Shown here: positions 7,500 to 15,856 of the stretch, piece after piece | How the letters are laid out: each line of letters begins with the position of its first letter | How positions within the stretch are numbered: position 1 is the first letter of the stretch | Assembly: GCF_029167105.1 (NCBI RefSeq) | Contig: NZ_JARFML010000022.1 | Coordinates: 80,406 to 144,405 of the forward strand | Reading direction: 5' to 3' | DNA from: Bradyrhizobium yuanmingense | GTDB taxonomy: Bacteria > Pseudomonadota > Alphaproteobacteria > Rhizobiales > Xanthobacteraceae | DNA: 64,000 nucleotides | Notes under the pieces: generated by a model | What the model was told of the DNA's origin: nothing | The model's input: only the letters and a program-made list of their open reading frames with translations | Databases searched by the model: none | Made by a program: the position numbers and the translations under genes

Positions 7500-8159
7500 A
7501 TGAGAACCGCCCTTGTCTTCGGGCCAACCGGCTTCATCGGCTCGCATTTGCTGCGCGACCTGTTGGGCAGTCCCGACTATTCGCAGGTTGTGGCGGTGGC
7601 CCGCAAGCCGCTGGCGGTGAGCGATCCGAAGCTCACGGTGCTGATCGGCGATCTCGCTTCCCTGCCCGCACTCAAGCCGCAACTGGTTGCGGACGAGGTC
7701 TTCATCGCGCTGGGGACGACGCGCAAGCACACGCCTGACGAGGCCGGGTACTACAAAATCGATCACGATTATCCGCTGCTCGCGGCCGAGATCGCCAAAG
7801 CGAACGGCGCGCGCTCGGTGTTTCTGGTCACGGCCGTTGGCGCCAACGCCGCTTCCGGCGTGTTCTATCTCAGGACCAAGGGCGAGGTGGAGCGCGACAT
7901 TCTCGCGCTCGATTTCGAGCACACGCATATTTTCCGCCCGTCGATGATCCTCGGGGCGCGCGACGAGGACCGCCCGCGTGAACGCCTCATCATCACGATA
8001 TGGAGCGTGCTCAATCCGCTGCTCGTCGGCCCGGCCGACCGCTATCGCGGGCTCGCCGGGAGCGACATCGCGCACGCCATCGCCAAAGCAGCGCGGCATC
8101 AAACCGAGAAGGTGCAGATCTATCATTGGAAGGAGATGGCGGCGCTGCTTCGAACGTGA
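7500..8159 (+). CDS. NAD(P)-binding Rossmann-fold protein (atypical SDR)
   Basis: The 219-residue product begins with a dinucleotide-binding beta-alpha-beta unit, GPTGFIGS at residues 8-15, and carries YLRTKGEVE near 122, the position of the YxxxK catalytic pair in epimerase/dehydratase-type enzymes. Length and pattern fit the HTATIP2/NAD(P)H-binding oxidoreductase group of atypical SDRs rather than classical dehydrogenases. Substrate unknown. Glyoxalase I follows 127 bases downstream on the same strand, but no functional link is evident. Confidence 0.75.
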   Translation: MRTALVFGPTGFIGSHLLRDLLGSPDYSQVVAVARKPLAVSDPKLTVLIGDLASLPALKPQLVADEVFIALGTTRKHTPDEAGYYKIDHDYPLLAAEIAKANGARSVFLVTAVGANAASGVFYLRTKGEVERDILALDFEHTHIFRPSMILGARDEDRPRERLIITIWSVLNPLLVGPADRYRGLAGSDIAHAIAKAARHQTEKVQIYHWKEMAALLRT

Positions 8160-8286
8160 CGCAGTCCGGGCCGAACCTTCACGCACATTTGCCTCGGCCC
8201 CCTGCCCCTCCTCTCCTTTTCCTGCTATCTCCTACCCCGCCGTCCCGGCCCAAAGCAAAACCCTCCGTCCACAGGGAGCAACAACC

Positions 8287-8739
8287 ATGCGATACCTCCA
8301 CACCATGCTGCGCGTGCGCAATCTCGATGTCGCGCTGAAGTTCTACCAGGATGCGCTGGGGCTGAAGGAGGTGCGGCGGATCGAGAACGACAAGGGGCGG
8401 TTCACACTGGTGTTCCTGTGCTCGGCGGACGATCTCGAAGCCCTGAAGAAGCAGCCGCCGACGCGCGGGGCGCCGCTGGTCGAGCTCACCTATAATTGGG
8501 ACGAGGAGAAGTATGGCGAGGACCGCTTCTTCGGCCATCTCGCATATGAGGTCGACGACATCTATGCCACCTGCGAGAAGCTGATGAAGGCGGGCGTCAC
8601 CATCAACCGTCCGCCGCGCGACGGCAACATGGCCTTCGTCCGCTCACCGGACTTGCACTCGATCGAGCTGCTGCAGAAGGGCGATCCGAAGCCGCCGCAG
8701 GAGCCGTGGACGTCGATGCCCAATACCGGCCACTGGTAG
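8287..8739 (+). CDS. gloA: Lactoylglutathione lyase (glyoxalase I), VOC family
   Basis: This enzyme isomerises the hemithioacetal of methylglyoxal and glutathione to S-lactoylglutathione. The 150-residue length and fold match GloA. The four metal ligands of the E. coli enzyme can be placed at His5, Glu66, His84 and Glu127 (in HTMLRV, LVELTY, FGHLAY and HSIELL). The ATG at 8287 gives the usual MRYLHTMLRV N terminus. It is cytoplasmic. A tiny membrane-protein gene and a terminator follow. Confidence 0.92.
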   Translation: MRYLHTMLRVRNLDVALKFYQDALGLKEVRRIENDKGRFTLVFLCSADDLEALKKQPPTRGAPLVELTYNWDEEKYGEDRFFGHLAYEVDDIYATCEKLMKAGVTINRPPRDGNMAFVRSPDLHSIELLQKGDPKPPQEPWTSMPNTGHW

Positions 8740-8809
8740 AAACTTCGCGCAGGAACAAGCGCTTGCCGGCGGCGTTCTCCTTTCACGAAACCGATTGGAG
8801 GAGGATGCG

Positions 8810-8890
8810 ATGGCGAGAGGGCTGTTGCTTTGGATGATTGGCGTGCCGATCCCGGTGATCATTCTGTTGTGGCTGTTCTTCGGCCGCTGA
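8810..8890 (+). CDS. 26-residue single-pass membrane peptide
   Basis: The frame encodes MARGLLLWMIGVPIPVIIL and then LWLFFGR: one transmembrane helix flanked by basic residues. A strong Shine-Dalgarno (ggaggagga) precedes the ATG at good spacing and a Rho-independent terminator follows at 8914. I recall similar tiny membrane peptides in Rhizobiales, but no function. Automatic annotation usually misses genes this short. Confidence 0.65.
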   Translation: MARGLLLWMIGVPIPVIILLWLFFGR

Positions 8891-8913
8891 GCGAAAAGCT
8901 TGAACTTTGCAAG

Positions 8914-8942
8914 GAAAGCTCCGCCGCGTGCGGAGCTTTTTG
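8914..8942 (+). terminator. Rho-independent terminator
   Basis: The arms aaagctccgc and gcggagcttt flank a short loop and run into a T stretch. It ends the transcript carrying gloA and the 26-residue peptide gene. Confidence 0.85.
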
Positions 8943-9029
8943 CATGACGGGCGCGATGCAATCGCGCATCGCCCGGCGCGCCGAATTCCGCTATCACCCG
9001 CAGCAAGCGACAATGCGGGGAGACGCTTC

Positions 9030-9668
9030 ATGCCTGACACCAAGCTGACGATCTGGGGCCGCGCCAACTCGGTCAACGTGCAGAAGGTGCTGTGGTGCTG
9101 CACCGAACTCGGCCTCGCTTACGAGCGCATCGACGCCGGCATGCAATACTGCAAGACGCGCGAGGCCGATTATCTCGCGATGAATCCCAACGCGCGGATC
9201 CCGACGCTGGTCGAGGGCGACTTCGTGCTGTGGGAGTCCAACTCGATCATGCGCTACCTCTGCCTTGCGCATGGCCGCGGCACGCCGATCTACCCCGAGG
9301 CGCCGAAGCAGCGCGCCTCGGTCGACCGCTGGCTCGACTGGACGCTGTCGACGGTGCAGCCGGTCGACCGCCCGGTGTTCTGGGGCATCGTCCGCACCGC
9401 GCCCGCCGAGCGCGACATGATCCAGGTGCAGCGCGATGCCGATGCCGCCGCCGAGGTCTGGGCCATCGCCGACCGCCTGCTCGCCACGCGCCGCTTCTTC
9501 GAAGGCGATGCGTTCACGCTCGCTGACATCGCGATCGGATCCTATGCGCGGCGCTGGCTCGGGGTCGAAGGCATCAGCCGGCCGGCCCAGCCGCACCTGA
9601 CGCGCTGGCTCGCCGAGCTGGGCAAGCGGCCCGGATTTGCGCAATTCGTCGCACCGCCGATGTCGTGA
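9030..9668 (+). CDS. Glutathione S-transferase family protein
   Basis: The 212-residue product has an N-terminal thioredoxin-like domain (1-80), with the NSVNVQKVLWCCTELG segment at the catalytic position and the glutathione-binding NARIPTLVEGD and WESNSIMRYL (Glu-Ser) motifs. An all-helical C-terminal domain follows (95-205), containing the F-x-L-A-D-I-A-I-G N-cap motif (FTLADIAIG). Serine or asparagine rather than tyrosine appears at the active site, as in many bacterial theta/beta-type enzymes. It probably conjugates electrophiles to glutathione. It is monocistronic. Confidence 0.88.
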   Translation: MPDTKLTIWGRANSVNVQKVLWCCTELGLAYERIDAGMQYCKTREADYLAMNPNARIPTLVEGDFVLWESNSIMRYLCLAHGRGTPIYPEAPKQRASVDRWLDWTLSTVQPVDRPVFWGIVRTAPAERDMIQVQRDADAAAEVWAIADRLLATRRFFEGDAFTLADIAIGSYARRWLGVEGISRPAQPHLTRWLAELGKRPGFAQFVAPPMS

Positions 9669-9797
9669 GCCGGCGACGCCGCTCAAGCCGCGGTGAGGAC
9701 GCGCATAATCGTCGTTCCGGCGCATGCCCCGCGGCGTTACGGCAGCGCTTGACGGCTACTGTGCATGGGGTTGTTTTCGCGGTTTTGTTTCGAGGCC

Positions 9798-9971
9798 TTA
9801 GCGCCAGCCGCGCTCGACCAGCAGCACGACGATGATCAGCAGCAGTGTCACCGCGGCCGTTGCCAGCCGCGCGGTCCAGCTGAGGCCGCGGCCGACCCAC
9901 CAGAGCAGCGCGCAATACATCAGCACGGGGACGATGATGTCGAGCCGCACCAGATCCGCGGGCATGGGCAT
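9798..9971 (-). CDS. Small membrane protein (57 aa)
   Basis: The product has two hydrophobic segments, about residues 8-25 (DIIVPVLMYCALLWWVG) and 33-52 (ATAAVTLLLIIVVLLVE). The first ATG (9971) directly abuts the TGA of the upstream exported protein (TGAATG), arguing for coupled translation; a second in-frame ATG lies at 9965. No family was recognised. Confidence 0.5.
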   Translation of the reverse strand: MPMPADLVRLDIIVPVLMYCALLWWVGRGLSWTARLATAAVTLLLIIVVLLVERGWR

Positions 9972-10220
9972 TCAGCGCCGGATGCCGGTGTCGACGCTGG
10001 TCGAGCCGCCGAGCTTGACGCAGGTCCCGGTGCCCTCGGCCATCACGAAGCCCGGGCCGTAGGAGGCGCACGCGCCTGCCCTCCCCTTGCCGGCCGTGCT
10101 GCCGTTCAGCGGCAGCGCCTTGCCGGCCTGCGGCGGCTCCGCAGGCGGCAGGCGCAGGCTCTCAGCCGCGGTCGCGGACGTGGCCAGCAGGGAGAATAGG
10201 ATGAGGAGCGGCGTGCGCAT
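9972..10220 (-). CDS. Small secreted protein with a porin-like N-terminal motif
   Basis: The 82-residue product starts with a signal peptide (MRTPLLILFSLLATSATAAE). Its C-terminal half, CASYGPGFVMAEGTGTCVKL, then GG, resembles the C-x-x-YG-x-GF...PGT-x-TC-x-K-x-GG segment at the start of rhizobial/Brucella porins (Omp2b/Rop family). No beta-barrel follows, so it is either a severed porin N terminus or a stand-alone protein built on that motif. It is coupled to the small membrane gene downstream. Confidence 0.6.
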   Translation of the reverse strand: MRTPLLILFSLLATSATAAESLRLPPAEPPQAGKALPLNGSTAGKGRAGACASYGPGFVMAEGTGTCVKLGGSTSVDTGIRR

Positions 10221-10266
10221 CGCCGCCTTGTAGCCCGGGCCGGCCGCGCGCGCCATGGCGGCGCGA

Positions 10267-10521
10267 CTAGAGGAACCTGACGCCGGCCGACTTGCCGCGG
10301 CGCCAGACCACTTGGCAGCTCCGCCCGGTTCGCGCATCGCGTGCGAAGGCCATCCGGATCACGCCGGGAAGCTGGCTAGCGTCCTCGTCGAGGGTGATCT
10401 TGGCGCCCGAATCCGAGATGTCCTGGACCAGGCAGTGCCGCGCGGCGAAGCCGCCGTCCAGCGTGATCCAGGCGTGCTGCGACAGCAGCTTGCGGGCTGC
10501 GCGCTTCTTCGGCGGTGGCAT
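10267..10521 (-). CDS. PilZ domain protein
   Basis: This 84-residue protein is essentially one PilZ domain. A basic N terminus (KKRAARKLL) stands where c-di-GMP-binding RxxxR lies, followed by CLVQDISDSGAKI, matching the D/NxSxxG motif, and a closing VVWRRGKSAGVRF strand. The ATG at 10521 has GGGGAG upstream; the longer upstream frame reads like non-coding sequence. PilZ proteins bind c-di-GMP and control motility or exopolysaccharide, though without intact RxxxR binding is uncertain. Confidence 0.8.
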   Translation of the reverse strand: MPPPKKRAARKLLSQHAWITLDGGFAARHCLVQDISDSGAKITLDEDASQLPGVIRMAFARDARTGRSCQVVWRRGKSAGVRFL

Positions 10522-10745
10522 CGGCAAAATCTCCCCGACCAGCGCTACGCAGGGAACGCTAACAAACCGTTGAAATCGCCTCCGAATGATCCCGGGCTCG
10601 CGGCTATCCACCGGAGCCAAAAGACCATTCCCGAACGGCTTGCCCGACAGCGCAAAGGCCACTATACGTTCGCCCGCTGCAAGCCGCCGGGCCCTGTCCG
10701 GCCGGCCAGCGGCCGTGCCGGGCCAATCGGCAGGGCCCTGAGTTT

Positions 10746-10820
10746 GCTCCCTTCGTCTATCGGTTAGGACGCCACCCTTTCACGGTGGAGAGAGCGGTTC
10801 GATTCCGCTAGGGAGCGCCA
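10746..10820 (+). tRNA. tRNA-Glu (anticodon UUC)
   Basis: A complete cloverleaf is visible. The acceptor arms are GCTCCCT and AGGGAGC, the anticodon stem is CCACC/GGTGG, and the loop CTTTCAC has TTC at 10779-10781. The T arm contains GGTTCGATTCC. The CCA end is encoded. It reads GAA/GAG codons. No duplicated 3' end was found nearby to suggest use as an integration site. Confidence 0.97.
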
Positions 10821-11154
10821 GAGGCGCAAGCCGCCGCGGCAGCATGAACCCTCGCCCCTCGCTCCGCCCCATGGTTCGGCTTTGAACTCGCTCCGGACGG
10901 GTTGATCTGGATGGCGGTCAAGCTTGCCGCGGCGTCGGCGCACTGGCGTTGCTATTGGCGTTCTTCGGATCGCGGCAGGTCTCATGCGGTCACATGGCGC
11001 CTGCCAAGGACCTTATGCCGCGCATCCTGGACATCATTGTCCAGCGCCATTTACCGAAAATTTACCCCAGCTCTTGGGCAGCAGTATCACTTGCTTAGAG
11101 TTTGATCGGTACCGTGGAATTACGGAAAAACCCCGAACCCCCCGGTCAGCGCTC
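10821..11154. other. Gene-free stretch between tRNA-Glu and a PilZ gene
   Basis: No supportable gene was found. A small perfect palindrome (TGGACA-4-TGTCCA) lies at 11028-11043 and could be an operator. The last 100 bases are AT-richer and probably hold the promoter of the PilZ protein gene starting at 11155. Confidence 0.4.
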
Positions 11155-11781
11155 ATGTCCGTCGCAGACTTCCTCAGGCAGCGAGCAGTGGAGGTTGCGG
11201 TCAGCGGCAGCTACTCGCTGCCCCGCTGGTACGATTGCGAGGGCAAGCTCCGCAGCTTCGCCTGCCGGACCAAGCGCGTCTCGCCGTTCCGGATGATCGT
11301 GGACGTGCCCGTGGTCGGCAAGGTCGGCGAGCGCTTGACCTCCTACTTCGAGGATTTCGGCGAATTCCAGGGCACCATCAGCGCGACGCTGAAGGCGGGC
11401 TTCCTAATGGAGCTCGAGATGACGCGGGCGCGGCGCGCCTGGATGTCGGAAAAGCTGACATGGCTCGAGAAGAAGCAGAAGGATGCCAGCGTTCGGGAGC
11501 TGCGGCGTGACGCGCGTTTGGTTCCGCAGGTCTCGCACACCGTGCTGACCCTCGCGGACGGCAGCAGTCACCCGTGCTTCATCATCGACGTCTCGACGGC
11601 CGGCGTCGCGGTGTCCTCCGAGTACGATCCGGCGATCGGAACCCCGCTTGCGGTCGGCGCCTGCGTCGGGCGGGTGATCCGAAAGTTCGACCACGGCTTT
11701 GCGGTCAAGTTCGCCGAAAAGCAGGACCGGGACGACCTCACCCGCCTGATCGTCCGCGCGCCCTTGCTGAAGTCGGCCTGA
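11155..11781 (+). CDS. PilZ domain protein, two-domain
   Basis: The 208-residue product has an N-terminal region with a degenerate PilZ-like fold (about 15-90, CRTKRVSPFRMIVDVPVVGK) and a second PilZ-type domain at about 112-200 (ELRRDARLVPQ, then CFIIDVSTAGVAVSSEY, closing with GFAVKFAEKQ). The RRDAR stretch and DVSTAG match the c-di-GMP-binding RxxxR and D/NxSxxG signatures. The ATG at 11155 gives the protein-like N terminus MSVADFLRQRAV. It probably senses c-di-GMP in the cytoplasm. Confidence 0.8.
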   Translation: MSVADFLRQRAVEVAVSGSYSLPRWYDCEGKLRSFACRTKRVSPFRMIVDVPVVGKVGERLTSYFEDFGEFQGTISATLKAGFLMELEMTRARRAWMSEKLTWLEKKQKDASVRELRRDARLVPQVSHTVLTLADGSSHPCFIIDVSTAGVAVSSEYDPAIGTPLAVGACVGRVIRKFDHGFAVKFAEKQDRDDLTRLIVRAPLLKSA

Positions 11782-11878
11782 ATTCGCCGCCCTATAGCGG
11801 CCCCAATGCCGGATCAACTTTTGCAGGTCTGTGCCTCGGGCCGGACGTCATTTTGCAGACTTGCGATCGGGGGACCGA

Positions 11879-12151
11879 ATGGCAGTCGACAAGATCACGG
11901 TCGATAAGATCAAGCTTGGCAAGATCACCTGGGACAGGGTCGGCCGGGTCACCGAGCCCGGACGCTACATGTACACGTTCGGCTGGCTCACCATCACCGC
12001 CGGCGATCTCGAGATCTGGAAGCGATACCCGCAGGCCGCGTTCACGCTGCTGGCACAGCATTCCGAGTCAAACGAGTTCGCCGGCGAGGAATTCCATCTC
12101 GGCGCCTTCGACATTGCACCCGACGCGCCGCCTGCGATCACCACGCACTGA
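11879..12151 (+). CDS. Conserved hypothetical protein (90 aa)
   Basis: The 90-residue protein starts with a lysine-rich repeat-like segment (KITVDKIKLGKITWDRV) and continues with WLTITAGDLEIWKRYPQAAF. No signal, membrane segment or catalytic motif is evident. The pattern is not one I can name. It lies 97 bases after the PilZ gene and may share its transcript. Confidence 0.55.
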   Translation: MAVDKITVDKIKLGKITWDRVGRVTEPGRYMYTFGWLTITAGDLEIWKRYPQAAFTLLAQHSESNEFAGEEFHLGAFDIAPDAPPAITTH

Positions 12152-12488
12152 CCAGACGAAGGCCAGCGGCCGGTCCGCTGCGTTTCGAGCGAGGCCATCG
12201 CACCCGCGGATCGGCCGCCGGGCTAGGTACGCCCAGGAATCGAGGAATCCCGCGCATTTCCTTGAGCTCGCTTGCAAATCTCGATCCGCAGCGCGCCGGG
12301 CAATCGTTGCCGTGACTGGCGAGCTTCTGCCATCATGCAATTGATTGCATTCGCATTCTACTCCCCACAAGGAGCCCGGATGAACGGCAGCTGTCGCACG
12401 CCTTCAGGGAGCCGACAGCCGGCGCATGACACATGGTCGCATCGGTGAACGTAGATAAGCGGACCAAGGGAACCTATTTTCGGCGCCA
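12152..12488. other. Gene-free stretch before the PrsW gene
   Basis: No gene of normal size was found. A 22-codon frame at 12380-12448 (MNGSCRTPSGSRQPAHDTWS...) follows a good AAGGAG at 12368-12373 and could be a small peptide or leader. Its composition is not persuasive, so it is not listed as a gene. Confidence 0.4.
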
Positions 12489-13529
12489 ATGTACCTGATC
12501 GAAGCGCTCCCCACCGTCGTCGGAACTGCCGCTATCGCCCCGGCGCTGCTGTTGCTCTGGCTCGTCATCGCCGCCGAGGAACGCCCGGGACCGCCGGCTC
12601 AGGTCTGGACCGCATTCCTGTTAGGGGCGGCCAGCATCTCACTGCTGGGCCTCGCCCGCGCCCCCTTCGCCAAGATGGTCGCCGCCCCCGACGATCCCTG
12701 GGCGGCGCTCGCCATGCATTCGATCTTCGGCGTCGCGCTGCCCGAGGAGGCCGTCAAGGTGCTCGCCATCGTGCTGGTCTCCTCGACCAAGCGACGCACC
12801 TTTGCCAATCCGATGGACACCGTTGTCTACGGCGCCGCGGTCGGCCTCGGCTTCGCCGCCTACGAGAATCTCGCCTACCTGGTCCAGCACGCCGACATGT
12901 GGCGCTCGCTCGCCGCGCTGCGCAGTGTCCTGACCGTCCCCTTCCATGGTGCGCTCGGCATCATCGCCGGCGCCTACCTGACCATCGCGCGCGCCGGGAC
13001 GGCGCTCGGCGCAAACCGCCACCATCGCGATTGGGCACGTCTCTCCAGCCGGCTGTTGATCTTCGGTGGCCCGCTCGCGCTGCATACGGCCTTCGACTTC
13101 CCGCTGCTGACGCTCCAGCGCATGCCCGATCTCGATCCGACACTCCGCATGTGGTTGGGCGCTGCGAGCCTGCTGATCGGCTTCGGCTCGATCGCCTTCG
13201 CCATCCGCCTGGTCCGGCGCGTCGCGCGCCACCACGCGCCGCGAACCGATGTCGCGCGCGAGCGGCTCAGCCAGCTGCGCCGGATGTGGGCGCTGCTGCT
13301 CGCCGGCGGCGGCATCGGCTTCGTCGGGCTCGCCTTCGTCCTGACCTCGATCCATCACTGGCTGATCAACCCCGAGCGCAACCTGACGCTGGCGCTGATT
13401 CCGATCGGTTTCGTCTCGATCCTGCTCGGCCTTGCGCTTCTGATTGTCACATCGGCGATCTACATTCTCGGCCGCAACCGCATTCGCACCAACGCAGAAG
13501 GCTTTTCGTCGGCGCCCGGCGGCACTTGA
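12489..13529 (+). CDS. PrsW-family glutamic intramembrane protease
   Basis: The 346-residue polytopic protein (about eight hydrophobic segments) carries the PrsW/CAAX-like signature: LPEEAVKVLAI with Glu86-Glu87, AAYENLAYL with Glu126-Asn127, His153 in FHGALGIIAG, and His199/Asp203 in LHTAFDF. These residues define the intramembrane active site in the family, whose founder cleaves the anti-sigma factor RsiW in Bacillus. The substrate here is unknown, and no sigma/anti-sigma pair is adjacent. It is followed by an HdeD-type membrane protein on the same strand. Confidence 0.85.
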   Translation: MYLIEALPTVVGTAAIAPALLLLWLVIAAEERPGPPAQVWTAFLLGAASISLLGLARAPFAKMVAAPDDPWAALAMHSIFGVALPEEAVKVLAIVLVSSTKRRTFANPMDTVVYGAAVGLGFAAYENLAYLVQHADMWRSLAALRSVLTVPFHGALGIIAGAYLTIARAGTALGANRHHRDWARLSSRLLIFGGPLALHTAFDFPLLTLQRMPDLDPTLRMWLGAASLLIGFGSIAFAIRLVRRVARHHAPRTDVARERLSQLRRMWALLLAGGGIGFVGLAFVLTSIHHWLINPERNLTLALIPIGFVSILLGLALLIVTSAIYILGRNRIRTNAEGFSSAPGGT

Positions 13530-13598
13530 TCCAACGCATGGCGAACCCGCGACAGGCCCACTAGATTGGGACGCAATCCTCTCGTCCGGAGCCAGACG

Positions 13599-14177
13599 AT
13601 GACATCGCCCGATCAATTTTCCCGCCTGCAATCCGAGATGAACCAGGCGGTCAAGGCGCATTGGAAGGCTTTTCTGTTCGAGGGGATCCTGCTTGCCGTC
13701 CTCGGCATTGCCGCGCTCGTCCTGCCGCCGCTCGCCAGTCTTGCGACCGCGATCTTCCTCGGCTGGATGTTCCTGATCGGCGGCATCGGCGGGCTCATCG
13801 CGACCTATTGGGCGCGCAGCACGCCGGGCTTCTGGTGGTCGCTGATTTCGGCTGCGCTGGCCGTTCTCGCCGGCTTGCTGCTGCTGGCCCGGCCGATGCA
13901 GGCCGTGCTGACGCTGACCATCGTGCTCGGCGCCTATTTCCTCGCCGAGGGCGTCGCCACCATCATGTACGCGCTGGAACACCGCCGAGAGCTCAGCGGC
14001 CGCTGGTCGTGGCTGCTGATCTCGGGCCTCGTCGACATCGCGATCTCGTTCATGGTGATCACGGGACTGCCGAGCTCGGCGGAGTGGGCCATTGGCGTCC
14101 TCGTCGGCATCAACCTGCTGTTCGGCGGCGCCACCCTGATCGGCATGGCGCTGGCGGCACGCAACGGCAACACCTGA
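13599..14177 (+). CDS. HdeD family membrane protein
   Basis: The 192-residue protein has six predicted membrane segments arranged as three hairpins (e.g. AFLFEGILLAVLGIAALVLP and LVDIAISFMVITGLP), the DUF308/HdeD layout. HdeD-type proteins are linked to acid resistance in Escherichia, but the role in alphaproteobacteria is not established. The ATG at 13599 (MTSPDQFSRLQ) is preferred over an upstream alternative. Its stop is 32 bases before the promoter of the DAHP synthase leader. Confidence 0.85.
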   Translation: MTSPDQFSRLQSEMNQAVKAHWKAFLFEGILLAVLGIAALVLPPLASLATAIFLGWMFLIGGIGGLIATYWARSTPGFWWSLISAALAVLAGLLLLARPMQAVLTLTIVLGAYFLAEGVATIMYALEHRRELSGRWSWLLISGLVDIAISFMVITGLPSSAEWAIGVLVGINLLFGGATLIGMALAARNGNT

Positions 14178-14208
14178 GGCGCCTCGTCGCTCCACATCCT
14201 GATAGGGG

Positions 14209-14237
14209 GTGACAAGGCGTCAGCGGCACGCTATATC
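14209..14237 (+). promoter_or_regulatory. Sigma-70-type promoter for the aro leader transcript
   Basis: A GTGACA -35 (14209-14214) is separated by 17 bases from a TATATC -10 (14232-14237). The expected start site falls at about 14243-14246, at or within a few bases of the leader-peptide ATG (14246). No Shine-Dalgarno precedes that ATG. The leader transcript is therefore probably leaderless, as described for rhizobial trpL. Confidence 0.6.
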
Positions 14238-14245
14238 GCCTTCCC

Positions 14246-14326
14246 ATGATCACCGTCGCCACCAGCTATTTTTGGTATTTTAGCTACGACAGCTCGCTGG
14301 CGGCGGGAGGATCGCGCTCAATCTAA
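14246..14326 (+). CDS. Aromatic-amino-acid leader peptide (26 aa)
   Basis: The frame reads MITVATSYFWYFSYDSSLAA then GGSRSI and stop. Residues 8-14 (YFWYFSY) place three Tyr, two Phe and one Trp codon within seven codons at 14267-14287. It lies between a promoter and a Rho-independent terminator, directly ahead of a DAHP synthase gene. This is the arrangement of a ribosome-mediated attenuation leader whose stalling reports scarcity of charged tRNA-Tyr, -Phe or -Trp. The peptide itself may have no function beyond being translated. Confidence 0.85.
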   Translation: MITVATSYFWYFSYDSSLAAGGSRSI

Positions 14327-14376
14327 AACATTGCAGCAAACGTCCGAACAGCCGCCAGACCTGGCGGCTTTTTTAT
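14258..14376 (+). promoter_or_regulatory. Transcription attenuator controlling DAHP synthase
   Basis: Four mutually exclusive segments are visible: region 1 gccaccagc (14258-14266), region 2 gctggcggc (14296-14304), region 3 gccgccag (14351-14358) and region 4 ctggcggc (14361-14368) followed by tttttt. 1:2 pairs with one A-C mismatch, 2:3 pairs perfectly as antiterminator, and 3:4 is the terminator. Region 1 ends immediately before the Tyr/Phe/Trp codons (14267-14287), so a ribosome stalled there covers region 1, frees region 2, and prevents terminator formation. Confidence 0.85.
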
Positions 14377-14411
14377 TGGCCGGCAGGTTCTAGAACAGAC
14401 AGGAGCCCGCC

Positions 14412-15497
<1,086 letters not shown>

Positions 15498-15526
15498 CGG
15501 ATGACGAGCTTAGGATGGCTCATTCC

Positions 15527-15553
15527 TCACCTCTCCCCGACGGGGAGAGGTGA
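15527..15553. terminator. Perfect 13-bp hairpin between convergent genes
   Basis: TCACCTCTCCCCG and CGGGGAGAGGTGA are exact complements separated by a single base. There is no T run. The element resembles a short repeat scattered through Bradyrhizobium intergenic regions and probably ends transcripts from both sides (DAHP synthase, plus; small secreted protein, minus). Confidence 0.6.
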
Positions 15554-15558
15554 AAGCC

Positions 15559-15813
15559 TCAGCAGCCGCGGCAGATGCTCTTGATCTTCTTGTCGAGCGC
15601 CTGGTTTTCCTTGCTGAGCGGATCGTTCGGATCGCTCAGATTCTTCTCGCTGGGCACATCGCTGGCACGCGGCTGGCGATGACCGACCGGCGCCGGCAAC
15701 ACCGATCCGGACGATGCGCCGCTCGATGTCGATCCCTTCGAGCCGCCGGTCTGCGCAACAGCCGCGCCGCCAAGCAAGACCACGAGCGATACTGCCAGCA
15801 TGATCTTCGTCAT
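15559..15813 (-). CDS. Small secreted hypothetical protein
   Basis: The 84-residue product has a signal peptide (MTKIMLAVSLVVLLGGAAVA, cut near residue 20) and then a Ser/Gly-rich linker and a lysine-rich C terminus ending SICRGC. The ATG at 15813 has GGAG eight bases upstream; another ATG lies two codons before. The last cysteines could form a disulfide or bind metal in the periplasm. No family was recognised. Confidence 0.65.
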   Translation of the reverse strand: MTKIMLAVSLVVLLGGAAVAQTGGSKGSTSSGASSGSVLPAPVGHRQPRASDVPSEKNLSDPNDPLSKENQALDKKIKSICRGC

Positions 15814-15856
15814 GTCCATTTCTCCATTCTCAAATCGGCGTCCATGCCGTCGCCAC

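Noticed and set aside
10746..10820. tRNA-Glu as an attachment site of an integrated element
   Set aside because: No integrase and no duplicate of the tRNA 3' end were found downstream.
12380..12448. 22-codon frame with good AAGGAG upstream of prsW
   Set aside because: Too short and of random-looking composition to call a gene without ribosome profiling; noted in the gap entry only.
12639..14195. 518-codon minus-strand frame opposite the PrsW and HdeD genes
   Set aside because: Composition (Arg, Asp, Gln, Gly rich, few hydrophobics) is that of an antisense shadow; the plus-strand frames carry recognisable membrane families.
14351..14376. The hairpin before DAHP synthase as a simple terminator of the HdeD gene
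   Set aside because: A promoter and an aromatic leader peptide lie between, and the arm sequence is repeated in the leader, which fits attenuation better.
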